This document shows, one piece after another, positions 54,214 to 61,543 of a stretch of DNA of 61,543 bases. Position 1 is the first letter of the stretch, and every line of letters starts with the position of its first letter. The notes under the pieces were generated by a model, which saw only the letters and a list, made by a program, of their open reading frames with translations, had not been told where the DNA came from and did not search any database. Source of the stretch: Melioribacter roseus (lineage in GTDB: Bacteria > Bacteroidota > Ignavibacteria > Ignavibacteriales > Melioribacteraceae); contig DYHH01000024.1 of the NCBI GenBank assembly GCA_020724265.1, forward strand, positions 1 to 61,543, in the 5' to 3' direction. The position numbers and the translations under genes are program-made.

Positions 54214-56037
54214 ATGATGTATAAATATGTGTTATACATAATGTTAGTTTTATTTTTTGTTTCGATTTCCTTTGCACAGAAGTTTGAAGCAACTGCTGAT
54301 AAAACTACTGTCGGTGAAAACGAACGTTTCCAGGTTTATTTTACGTTTGAGGGACAAAGCTCCAATGTAAGCGGCTTTAAAGCACCTTCATTTGAAGGCT
54401 TTCGTGTTTTGAGCGGTCCGAATCAATCTACAAATATGCAGATTATTAACGGTCAAGTCTCAAGTTCAATTACTTTTTCGTTTATTCTTGTCCCAACTCA
54501 GGTCGGAGATTTTACAATCGGTAAAGCTTCGGTAAATTATTCAGGCAGTCAATTCGAAACAAACCCGTTAACAATAAAAGTTGTGCCAGGAAGCGCAACC
54601 ACTCAGCAGCAATCACAGGAAGGAGAAATCTCTCTTGAAGAACTTCGTAAGAGTGTTTTCATAATTGCAACTGCAGATAAGAGAAATGTTTATCAAGGTG
54701 AGCAAGTTACGGTTACTTATAAACTATATACTAAGTTACAGATTGCTTCAATTCAAATAGCTAAACTTCCTACATATACCGGATTTTGGCAGGAAGAAAT
54801 TCCTACTAGTAATACTATCAATTGGGAAATTGAAATGTATAACGGCGAAAGATTTAGAACAGCCGTTATAAAAAAGGTTGCGTTATTCCCATCTAAAGCA
54901 GGTGAATTAAGTGTAACTCCTTTTGAATTAGACGTACCTATAGTTGTAAAAAAAAGAAGAACATCTAATACTTTTTTTGATGATTTTTTCAACGATTCGT
55001 TTTTCGGAAGAACTGAAACTATTGATTATACTGCTAAATCAAATACAATAAAAATTAATGCAGATCCTTTACCCCAGACAAATATACCAGCATCATTTAA
55101 CGGTACAGTTGGTGAATTTAATTTAACTTCAGAAATAAGTACAACATTTTTAAAAGCAAATGAGTCATTATCGCTGAAATATACAGTCAGCGGCAACGGT
55201 AATATTCAATTACTTGATCTTCCTAAGTTACAGCTTCCAGCCGGATTTGAAATGTATGAACCCAAGTCTAATTTGACTATAAATAGAAGCAATAAAATAT
55301 CCGGTACAAAAACTTTCGAATATTTAGTGATCCCTCGAGTTCAAGGTAAAAAGAAAATTCCGGCAATGGAGTTTTCATTTTTTAATCCCACTAAAAGACA
55401 ATATATAACACTATTTTCACCGGAATACGAAATAGAAGTTGAAAAAGGAGACGGTGCTGTTGCATCAACAGGAGGATTTTCAAAAGAGGATATTAGGTTA
55501 CTTAATGAAGATATAAGATTTATTAAAGTCTCCGATTTTAAATTTAAAAGCAGAAACGGAAATCAATTAATTCCTACATGGTTCTGGATCGGATTAATTT
55601 TGCCTGCATTGTTCTTATCTGTGATTTTGGGAGTTCATAAAAGAAATCAAAAGCTTTCAACAAACACACAATTACTTAAATACCGTAAAGCAGAAAAGAT
55701 TGCAAAGAAAAGATTAAAGACAGCACAAAAATTAATTTCCGGCAGTGAGAGCTTAAAATTTTATTCAGAAATTTCACAAGCAATGACGGGTTATCTTCAA
55801 GATAAACTTGATATTCAAAAATCGGATTTCACATTAGATAAAACGATTACAAAACTACAAGAAAGTAATATTTCGGAAGACCTGCAGCAGAAAGTAAAAG
55901 ATATTTATGAAAGATGTGAGTTCGCAAGATTTTCACCAGCAGCACAAAATTTAACAGCAGAACAAAGCATGTATGATGAAGCATTAAATGTTATCGTTAA
56001 AATTGAACATCAACTCAACTCAAATAAGATAAGATAA
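54214..56037 (+). CDS. batD: BatD: oxygen tolerance protein
   Basis: A 607-residue membrane protein. Starts considered: TTG 54205 overlaps batC by seven bases; ATG 54214 (or 54217) is preferred, giving MMYKYVLYIMLVLFFVSISFAQ as signal peptide. The mature part has repeated immunoglobulin-like strands typical of BatD (FEATADKTTVGENERFQVYFTF), a membrane helix near residue 455 (IGLILPALFLSVILGV), and a cytoplasmic tail. Its stop overlaps the batE ATG by one base (TAATG). Confidence 0.92.
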   Translation: MMYKYVLYIMLVLFFVSISFAQKFEATADKTTVGENERFQVYFTFEGQSSNVSGFKAPSFEGFRVLSGPNQSTNMQIINGQVSSSITFSFILVPTQVGDFTIGKASVNYSGSQFETNPLTIKVVPGSATTQQQSQEGEISLEELRKSVFIIATADKRNVYQGEQVTVTYKLYTKLQIASIQIAKLPTYTGFWQEEIPTSNTINWEIEMYNGERFRTAVIKKVALFPSKAGELSVTPFELDVPIVVKKRRTSNTFFDDFFNDSFFGRTETIDYTAKSNTIKINADPLPQTNIPASFNGTVGEFNLTSEISTTFLKANESLSLKYTVSGNGNIQLLDLPKLQLPAGFEMYEPKSNLTINRSNKISGTKTFEYLVIPRVQGKKKIPAMEFSFFNPTKRQYITLFSPEYEIEVEKGDGAVASTGGFSKEDIRLLNEDIRFIKVSDFKFKSRNGNQLIPTWFWIGLILPALFLSVILGVHKRNQKLSTNTQLLKYRKAEKIAKKRLKTAQKLISGSESLKFYSEISQAMTGYLQDKLDIQKSDFTLDKTITKLQESNISEDLQQKVKDIYERCEFARFSPAAQNLTAEQSMYDEALNVIVKIEHQLNSNKIR

Positions 56038-56795
56038 TGAAGAAGATTGAACCGTTGATACTCTTTACTTTTTTCTTTCTTGTAACTATAAATTCTCAAC
56101 CTGTTGAACAGTTGATGCAGGAGGGTAACCAATATTATATAAATGAGCAATGGCAGGATGCAGTTGAAAGTTATAATAAAATTTTAAATCAAGGATATCA
56201 AAGCGCATCACTTTACCATAATTTAGGTAATGCACATTTTAAGATAGGAGATCTTGGTGAAGCAATCCTGAATTACGAACGTGCCTTAAAATTAGAACCA
56301 CGTGATGAAGATATCAGGTTCAATTTGCGACTTGCGAACGCAAGAACAATTGATAACATTAAAGAAGTTCCGCAAATATTTCTTGTTGAATGGTGGAATG
56401 GTTTTATATCCGTTTTCACAGTTTCCGGGTGGGCGTTTATTTTCCTTTTAATTTATTTGATAATGTTAGCCTTTATCGGAATTTATTTCCTTTCACAAAA
56501 TATCAATCTGCAGCGGTTTAGTATTTACGGCGGATTTGCAAGTCTAATTTTACTTTTTATTACTCTATTGATTTTTATTTCTGCTTACGAAAGAGAAGCT
56601 TCAACAAATTACGGAATCATACTTGTAAATTCTGTTAATGTAAAAGTTTCGCCGACATATGAAAGCAGTGACTCATTTATCATTCACGAAGGATTAAAGT
56701 TTGAAATACAAGATCAACTTGATGATTGGGTTAGAATAAAATTAGCCGACGGAAAAGTCGGTTGGCTGCCGGGTAATACTTTCGGAAAAATTTAA
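56037..56795 (+). CDS. batE: BatE: TPR and SH3-domain membrane protein
   Basis: A 252-residue protein with a signal peptide (ends TINSQ), two TPR repeats (YHNLGNAHFKIGDLGEAILNYERALKL), two or three membrane helices around 120-190 and a C-terminal SH3-like domain (SVNVKVSPTYESS...DWVRIKLADGKVGWLP). This is the BatE arrangement. Last gene of the Bat operon; no clear terminator is visible. Confidence 0.88.
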   Translation: MKKIEPLILFTFFFLVTINSQPVEQLMQEGNQYYINEQWQDAVESYNKILNQGYQSASLYHNLGNAHFKIGDLGEAILNYERALKLEPRDEDIRFNLRLANARTIDNIKEVPQIFLVEWWNGFISVFTVSGWAFIFLLIYLIMLAFIGIYFLSQNINLQRFSIYGGFASLILLFITLLIFISAYEREASTNYGIILVNSVNVKVSPTYESSDSFIIHEGLKFEIQDQLDDWVRIKLADGKVGWLPGNTFGKI

Positions 56796-56960
56796 AATTA
56801 TTCAAAAACCGGCTCCATTTTTCCCTCGCAGTTAATTCCCAAAACTAAAATTTTTGATTTGAAGTTTTGTTCGATTAGAAACTTTTAAAAATATTTCATT
56901 ATATTGAACCAAAATCGGATTTGAGGTGTTAAAATATTGTCAAAACGAAAGGAGTGCGAT

Positions 56961-57284
56961 ATGAAAAGGTTTTTTGTTATCTCAATTACGGCAATAATTA
57001 CATTGGGGTTCACTTTTACAGCCGATACCTCTCAGAAAACGGCTGAAACTAATTGTCCGTATCTGAATGAAATTCATTCTAAAATAAAGAATGATAAATC
57101 TTCCTGTCCGTATTTGGAAAGTAAAATATCAAAAAAGAACGAAAATAAAGCGAGTACTAATAGCTGTCCGTTCACCGGTAAAATTGAAAATGAAAATTCC
57201 AAATGTCCATTTTTAATTAAGGAAAAAAATCAGAAGACAGATAATATTACACCGGCAAAGCATAAGAAACTAAGAATTTCTTAA
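56961..57284 (+). CDS. Small secreted protein with four CP[YF] repeats
   Basis: A 107-residue exported protein. ATG 56961 is used because AAAGGAG precedes it; an earlier TTG at 56937 adds eight residues in front of the signal peptide. Signal peptide residues 1-21 (MKRFFVISITAIITLGFTFTA). The mature chain holds four repeats of a cysteine-proline-aromatic motif at C32 (CPYL), C49 (CPYL), C69 (CPFT) and C82 (CPFL), each followed by charged sequence, spaced 17, 20 and 13 residues. There are no other cysteines. It is Lys/Asn-rich and otherwise disordered-looking. Family not recognised. CP motifs occur in haem-regulatory sites, but that is only a suggestion. Confidence 0.65.
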   Translation: MKRFFVISITAIITLGFTFTADTSQKTAETNCPYLNEIHSKIKNDKSSCPYLESKISKKNENKASTNSCPFTGKIENENSKCPFLIKEKNQKTDNITPAKHKKLRIS

Positions 57285-57297
57285 ATCCATTTCTGTT

Positions 57298-57365
57298 GGG
57301 TTGATTAAAATCTAATTCACATTGACAAAAAATTATCATGAGTTTTGATCAACCCTCTTTTTTTA
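57298..57365 (+). terminator. Long-loop terminator
   Basis: GGGTTGAT-T-AAAA (57298-57310) pairs with TTTT-G-ATCAACCC (57343-57355), one mismatch, across a 32-base loop and is followed by TCTTTTTTTT. Confidence 0.75.
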
Positions 57366-57415
57366 ATTAACAATCCTAATCGAACACATCAACTTTTCTT
57401 ATATTTGCAATCACA

Positions 57416-58507
57416 ATGAAATCAAAATCGAAAAAGTACAGCAACATAAAGCTCGGTATAGGTATCGGGAAGGGAGCAGTAACATTTATATTAATACTTC
57501 TTTTTGTATTGCTTGGCTACAGTCAATCACTTGAAGAATTAATTAGAAGTTATGTTCTAAACGATTATTTAGTCTTGCTGATTTTCATTTTTGTAATTGG
57601 ATTATCTTCTTCAATAATTTTCTTCCCAATTAATTTTTACAGTGAATTTATTCTTGAACATAAATACGAGCTTTCAAATCAAACATTTGTTAAATGGCTT
57701 TGGGAAAATTTTAAGGGTACGTTAGTTGCCGGTGCAATCGGCATTCCATTATTGTTGGCTTTTTACTTTTTCTTGAATTTATTCGGGAGTATTTGGTGGC
57801 TTCCTTTTGCAATATTAATGTTCATCGTTTCGGTTTTACTCGCTCAAATTGTACCGATTATTATACTACCCCTATTCTATAAAGTATCTCCGATTGAAAA
57901 TGAAGAGTTAAAGGAAAGCATAATTCGTTTAGCAAAAGAAGTAGGAATGAATGTTCAAAATGTATTTTCGTTTAATATGAGTAAAAATACAAAAAAGGCT
58001 AATGCAGCTTTTACCGGACTCGGTAAAACAAAAAGAATTATTCTTGGTGATACTCTTTTAGAAAACTATTCTACAGAAGAAATCGAAACAGTAATTGCAC
58101 ACGAGTTGGGTCATTACAAATACAAACATATTGTAAAAAACATTTTGATCGGAACAATCTTTAGTTTTCTAACTCTGTTTTTAATTGCTACACTTTATGA
58201 ATTATCAATTAACTGGTTTGATTTCTCAACAATAACGCAAATCGCAGCGCTACCATTACTTACTTTGTGGGGAATGTTAATCGGATTAATTATATCGCCC
58301 ATCTCAAATATTATTTCGCGAAAATATGAATATCAAGCGGATAAATACGCTGTTGAATCCACAAAAAATCCTGATGCTTTTAAACAAACTCTGATAAAAC
58401 TCAACGAACAGAATTTGGGTGATGAAAATCCGCATCCGTTTGTTGAGTGGTTTTTTTACAGCCATCCTTCAATAAAAAATCGTATTAAAGCGATTGATGC
58501 AGTGTAA
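57416..58507 (+). CDS. M48 family metalloprotease (Ste24/CAAX-type)
   Basis: A 363-residue membrane zinc protease. HELGH (catalytic HExxH) in IETVIAHELGHYKYKHI and the third ligand glutamate in YEYQADKYAVE are intact. Six or so membrane segments, including a long N-terminal part absent from HtpX, favour the Ste24/CAAX-prenyl-protease group over HtpX. Bacterial members process membrane proteins. It stands alone behind a terminator. Confidence 0.93.
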   Translation: MKSKSKKYSNIKLGIGIGKGAVTFILILLFVLLGYSQSLEELIRSYVLNDYLVLLIFIFVIGLSSSIIFFPINFYSEFILEHKYELSNQTFVKWLWENFKGTLVAGAIGIPLLLAFYFFLNLFGSIWWLPFAILMFIVSVLLAQIVPIIILPLFYKVSPIENEELKESIIRLAKEVGMNVQNVFSFNMSKNTKKANAAFTGLGKTKRIILGDTLLENYSTEEIETVIAHELGHYKYKHIVKNILIGTIFSFLTLFLIATLYELSINWFDFSTITQIAALPLLTLWGMLIGLIISPISNIISRKYEYQADKYAVESTKNPDAFKQTLIKLNEQNLGDENPHPFVEWFFYSHPSIKNRIKAIDAV

Positions 58508-58687
58508 ATGTTGTTAAAAATATGTCCGAAAATTTTACATAGACTTAAAATGAGACAATCACACTTCTCTAAAAACTTCAATTAAAGTAAATTATTAAGT
58601 CGGAACGGAATTTGTCCTTATTTCATTTCACATTACGCAAATTGCGATATATTTATTAATTTTAGGTACAATTAAAAGGGCATACTA

Positions 58688-60226
58688 GTGAAGACGTACT
58701 TGAGGGCACTTGTATATATTTTAATAACCGCTTTCTTTGTTTCATGTTCATTCAGCGGTGATGATGATTCGGTTACAGAACCGACAGACCCGACTTTACC
58801 GCGGGCTCCATTACCTTCTAATAATGCACAAAATCAACCTCTTGTGGTTACACTCTCTTGGATTTATGATGGTGCAGAGAGCTTTGATATATACTTTGGT
58901 GAAAGAACTCCACCACGTACATTGATAGCTGCCAACCGTGTACAAAATAGTTTAATTGTTCCGGGTTTGGATTATAGTACACGCTACTATTGGCAGGTAA
59001 TAGCAAAACTTCCGGGTGGTAATAGAGTAGAGGGACCTATTTGGTCCTTTGTAACAAAACCTCGCGGAACGACTGATGAAGGATATGTTCTAATTGATTA
59101 CGGACTTGAAACAGAATTGCCTTCTTTTGTAAATGTTTACTTTCAAGTAATCGACTTAAACGGAATTGGGATTGATAATCTTACCGCAAGTGATTTTGAA
59201 GTGTATGAAGATGGCGAACGTGTTTCCGAATCAGAATCTCAAATACAAATTATTAAATCAGCTCAACTTCCTTACACACTGCAAATAGTATTAATGCTTG
59301 ATAATAGTTCGAGTTTATTAAATCAGCTTGATGATATAATTATTCATGCAACGAATTTTGTAAACAGTTTAAGCCCGCAATTTGAAATGGCAGTTTTTAA
59401 ATTCTCGGAAGATCCGATTCTATTGCAAGATTTCACATCAAATAAAGCACTGCTTATTAATGCTATAAATGATATTCGAAATGATGTATTTGAAACCACA
59501 GATTTATACGGTGCTGTTATTGCCGGTGCAAACAAAATGGAAGACTCATTCGAAAGAGATGAAATTATTCAAAGCGCAATGATAATCTTTACCGATGGTG
59601 ACGATACACAAGCCGAACATACACTTGCGGAAGCCCTTAAAGCAGCCAGCAGCAAGCGGGTTTATACAGTTGGTCTTGGTCCGGATATAAAACCGGAAGT
59701 TCTTGAAAAAATTGGTAATGCCGGTTTCTTTGCAATTGGAGATGTTGGTGAATTAACCGACACATTTATGGAAATAGAATTTGAATTGGAAAAATATGCA
59801 AATAGTTTTTACCAGCTTCGATACAAAAGCCCTAAACGCGGTAATAAATTGCATGACCTTCTTATTCAAATGGTGAATAATCCAAACAATTCTGTTATTA
59901 GGGGAACATTTAACAGCAGAGATTTCTTTTCTGCAAACGCAGGTTTATATATTAATCCAACTGCTAATAATCCGGATGGAATTTCCGAATTAACATTAAT
60001 AGCGGGAGGCAGCCAATTAGTGAAAGCTGAAAGTTTCCATGGCGGGAATTCCCCTGAATACGAATGGTTATCGCTTGCACCTAATATTGTAGAAGTAGAA
60101 GTGAATACAGATAATCCGGCTTATGCAACAATTAGGGCAGTCGGGTCTTCGGGTCAAAGCGGTGTTGTAAGAGTCCGTGATTTAGCTAATGGTTTTACAA
60201 AGACGCTGACAGTTAGGATACAATAA
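58688..60226 (+). CDS. VWA-domain lipoprotein with Fn3-like and Big-like domains
   Basis: A 512-residue lipoprotein starting at GTG 58688 (AAAAGGG upstream). Lipobox FVSC gives C20. Residues 30-120 look like an Fn3 domain (VTLSWIYDGAESFDIYFG; STRYYWQVIAKL). A VWA domain follows at about 165-380 with MIDAS DNSSS in VLMLDNSSSLLNQL. Residues 415-512 resemble a bacterial Ig-like (Big-2) domain (GISELTLIAGGSQL; ATIRAVGSSGQSGVV). Probably a surface adhesion or sensing protein. GatC starts two bases after its stop. Confidence 0.82.
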   Translation: MKTYLRALVYILITAFFVSCSFSGDDDSVTEPTDPTLPRAPLPSNNAQNQPLVVTLSWIYDGAESFDIYFGERTPPRTLIAANRVQNSLIVPGLDYSTRYYWQVIAKLPGGNRVEGPIWSFVTKPRGTTDEGYVLIDYGLETELPSFVNVYFQVIDLNGIGIDNLTASDFEVYEDGERVSESESQIQIIKSAQLPYTLQIVLMLDNSSSLLNQLDDIIIHATNFVNSLSPQFEMAVFKFSEDPILLQDFTSNKALLINAINDIRNDVFETTDLYGAVIAGANKMEDSFERDEIIQSAMIIFTDGDDTQAEHTLAEALKAASSKRVYTVGLGPDIKPEVLEKIGNAGFFAIGDVGELTDTFMEIEFELEKYANSFYQLRYKSPKRGNKLHDLLIQMVNNPNNSVIRGTFNSRDFFSANAGLYINPTANNPDGISELTLIAGGSQLVKAESFHGGNSPEYEWLSLAPNIVEVEVNTDNPAYATIRAVGSSGQSGVVRVRDLANGFTKTLTVRIQ

Positions 60227-60228
60227 TT

Positions 60229-60528
60229 ATGTCTGTTTCTAAAGATGAAATAAAAAATATTGCCAAACTCGCAAAACTTAACTTGAATGAAGCGGAAATA
60301 AATGAATTTACCGGCGACATGAATAAAATATTGGATTATATGGATAAGCTTAATGAACTTGATACCGATAACATTCGACCACTTTCAAATCCGCTTGAAA
60401 CCTACAATGTTTTAAGAGAAGATGAATTAAAAAGATCGATAGATAGAGAAGATGCGTTGAAGAATGCACCCGGTAGAAACGATGAATTTTTTAGAGTACC
60501 AAAAGTTATCAAATCGGATAAAAAATAA
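60229..60528 (+). CDS. gatC: Aspartyl/glutamyl-tRNA amidotransferase subunit C
   Basis: A 99-residue GatC that holds GatA and GatB together. The conserved pattern is VSKDEIKNIAKLAKLNLNEAEI at the start, LDYMDKLNELDTDNIRPLSNP in the middle and REDALKNAPGRNDEFFRVPKVI at the end. It is placed between the VWA lipoprotein gene and kdsB, with kdsB three bases downstream. Confidence 0.95.
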   Translation: MSVSKDEIKNIAKLAKLNLNEAEINEFTGDMNKILDYMDKLNELDTDNIRPLSNPLETYNVLREDELKRSIDREDALKNAPGRNDEFFRVPKVIKSDKK

Positions 60529-60531
60529 TTT

Positions 60532-61305
60532 ATGATAGTTGGCGTAATTCCAGCCCGCTTTGGATCTTCCCGGTTGATGGGGAAACCACTTGCAAACATA
60601 GGTGGTAAACCCATGATTCAGCATACCTACGAAAGTGCACGCAAATCCAAGTTACTTGATGATATTATCATTGCTGTTGATGATGAAAAAGTTTTCAAAG
60701 TTGTAAAAGAATTTTGTAATCACGTTAAGCTTACGCCAAAGGAAATTCCCACCGGTTCTGATAGAATTGCCCATGTAGTTAAAGAAATGACTTCCGCAAA
60801 AATTGTAGTAAATATTCAGGGCGATGAACCGTTTATTCCCGGCAGAATGATTGACCAGGCAATTGAACCTTTATTATTCGATACATCGGTTGAAGTTTCT
60901 ACACTTGCAAAAAGGATTACACGAGTTGATGAATTAACAAGTCCTTCAATACCCAAAGTTGTCTTTGATTATAATAATTTTGCATTATACTTTTCACGGT
61001 CACCAATACCATTCGTAAGAGATGCCAAAACAAACTCGGAGAGAATTAAGAATTACGAAATTTACAAACATATAGGTCTTTATGTTTATAGAAGAGAAGC
61101 ATTGCTGAAATTTACCAAACTGAAACCGACTGATCTGGAACAAATTGAAAGACTTGAACAATTACGAATGCTTGAAAACGGTTTTAAGATAAAAATTGTG
61201 GTTACCGAATTTGAAAGTCTATCAGTTGATACCGATACCGACCTTCGAAAAGCAAGAGAGTATTACGATAAGTATATTAAAGATATTGATTCAAGTGTAA
61301 GCTGA
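60532..61305 (+). CDS. kdsB: 3-deoxy-manno-octulosonate cytidylyltransferase
   Basis: A 257-residue CMP-KDO synthetase that activates KDO for lipopolysaccharide. Motifs: IPARFGSSRLMGKPLANIGGKP, the CTP/Mg site VVNIQGDEPFIP and the YFSRSPIPFVRD segment, with KHIGLYVYRREALLKF later. Presence shows that the organism makes KDO-containing LPS. Confidence 0.96.
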   Translation: MIVGVIPARFGSSRLMGKPLANIGGKPMIQHTYESARKSKLLDDIIIAVDDEKVFKVVKEFCNHVKLTPKEIPTGSDRIAHVVKEMTSAKIVVNIQGDEPFIPGRMIDQAIEPLLFDTSVEVSTLAKRITRVDELTSPSIPKVVFDYNNFALYFSRSPIPFVRDAKTNSERIKNYEIYKHIGLYVYRREALLKFTKLKPTDLEQIERLEQLRMLENGFKIKIVVTEFESLSVDTDTDLRKAREYYDKYIKDIDSSVS

Positions 61306-61367
61306 TTAATTGACTTTCTTATTCTGCTGTAATTATTTTTTGTGTTAATAATTGAGGTAAAATAAAA

Positions 61368-61543
61368 ATGGAAAAGAAAATAAGGGTAATAGTTGCAAAA
61401 GCCGGATTAGACGGACATGACCGCGGTGCAAAAGTAATTGCTGCAGCTTTGCGCGATGCAGGAATGGAAGTTATTTACACAGGCTTGCGTCAAACACCTG
61501 AAATGATAGTTGAAGCGGCAATTCAAGAAGATGTTGATGCAAT
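61368..61543 (+). CDS. Methylmalonyl-CoA mutase B12-binding subunit, partial
   Basis: The frame begins at ATG 61368 and runs off the window after 58 complete codons. It reads [17 protein letters not shown], then [20 protein letters not shown]. The DxHxxG cobalamin-binding motif is DGHDRG. This matches the C-terminal B12-binding domain of methylmalonyl-CoA mutase, encoded as a separate gene in many members of this group. The 63 bases before it show GAGGT eight bases upstream of the ATG. Confidence 0.92.
   Translation, partial: MEKKIRVIVAKAGLDGHDRGAKVIAAALRDAGMEVIYTGLRQTPEMIVEAAIQEDVDA

Noticed and set aside
1-61543. CRISPR arrays, rRNA and tRNA genes
   Set aside because: No regular repeat-spacer pattern, ribosomal RNA or convincing tRNA cloverleaf was seen by eye; weak tRNA-like structures could have been missed.

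Overview
The window comes from an AT-rich, Gram-negative bacterium of the Bacteroidota/Chlorobi/Ignavibacteria side of the tree, most likely an Ignavibacteria-like lineage. Direct support: a 910-residue secreted protein ends in a type IX secretion sorting domain with the NYPNPFNP signature; there is a complete MoxR-DUF58-BatABCDE operon; an outer membrane is implied by a BamA/TamA-like barrel, a small beta-barrel protein, several lipoproteins and CMP-KDO synthetase; a BshB1-type deacetylase suggests bacillithiol; and TTG start codons with good ribosome-binding sites recur. The placement is inference from gene content; no 16S rRNA or tRNA gene was seen.

Layout. 1-9.4 kb: a tandem repeat at the left edge that looks like an insertion-sequence end, an ECF sigma factor with a small anti-sigma-like partner, an M14 carboxypeptidase, a DUF456 membrane protein, Xaa-Pro aminopeptidase, and a two-component pair made of an NtrC-type regulator and a very large sensor kinase whose outer part is built of propeller-like, FG-GAP/VCBS and ASPIC/UnbV-like modules. 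9.5-14.8 kb: secreted and regulatory accessory genes (lipoprotein, zinc-ribbon protein, a signal-peptide-only mini-ORF, a PAS-LuxR regulator, a UPF0158 protein, the T9SS protein), with a NarL-like 7-2-7 palindrome beside the LuxR gene. 14.8-25.2 kb: deoxyhypusine-synthase-like enzyme, SulP transporter, FucI-like protein, a membrane histidine kinase, an acetyltransferase, an MntA-HepT-type toxin-antitoxin pair bracketed by a 48-bp imperfect duplication of the neighbouring epimerase gene's 3' end, a DUF4412 protein and a lipoprotein.

25.2-39.7 kb is the conserved core: rplM-rpsI-rpsB-tsf, then (after a terminator) pyrH-frr, malic enzyme, an L,D-transpeptidase-fold protein lacking its usual cysteine, a BamA/TamA-like protein, yicC-gmk-rpoZ, and UDG-dnaB-DUF1460. 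39.8-48.2 kb mixes housekeeping genes (nfo, gatB, bshB1, a beta-hydroxyacid dehydrogenase, a DASS transporter, DUF302) with three further toxin-antitoxin loci: a HicAB pair whose toxin carries a nonsense codon, an apparently intact BrnTA pair, and a RelE-type locus whose toxin is frameshifted while its antitoxin is open. 48.5-56.8 kb is the MoxR/Bat (aerotolerance-type) operon with two palindromes in front of it. 56.9-61.5 kb: a small secreted protein with four CP[YF] repeats, an M48 protease, a von Willebrand A lipoprotein, gatC, kdsB and the start of a B12-binding methylmalonyl-CoA mutase subunit.

Most worth a second look: the extracellular-repeat sensor kinase, the duplication around the MntA-HepT pair, two toxin-antitoxin loci with only the toxin broken, the cysteine-less L,D-transpeptidase, the CP-repeat secreted protein, and the NarL-like site.
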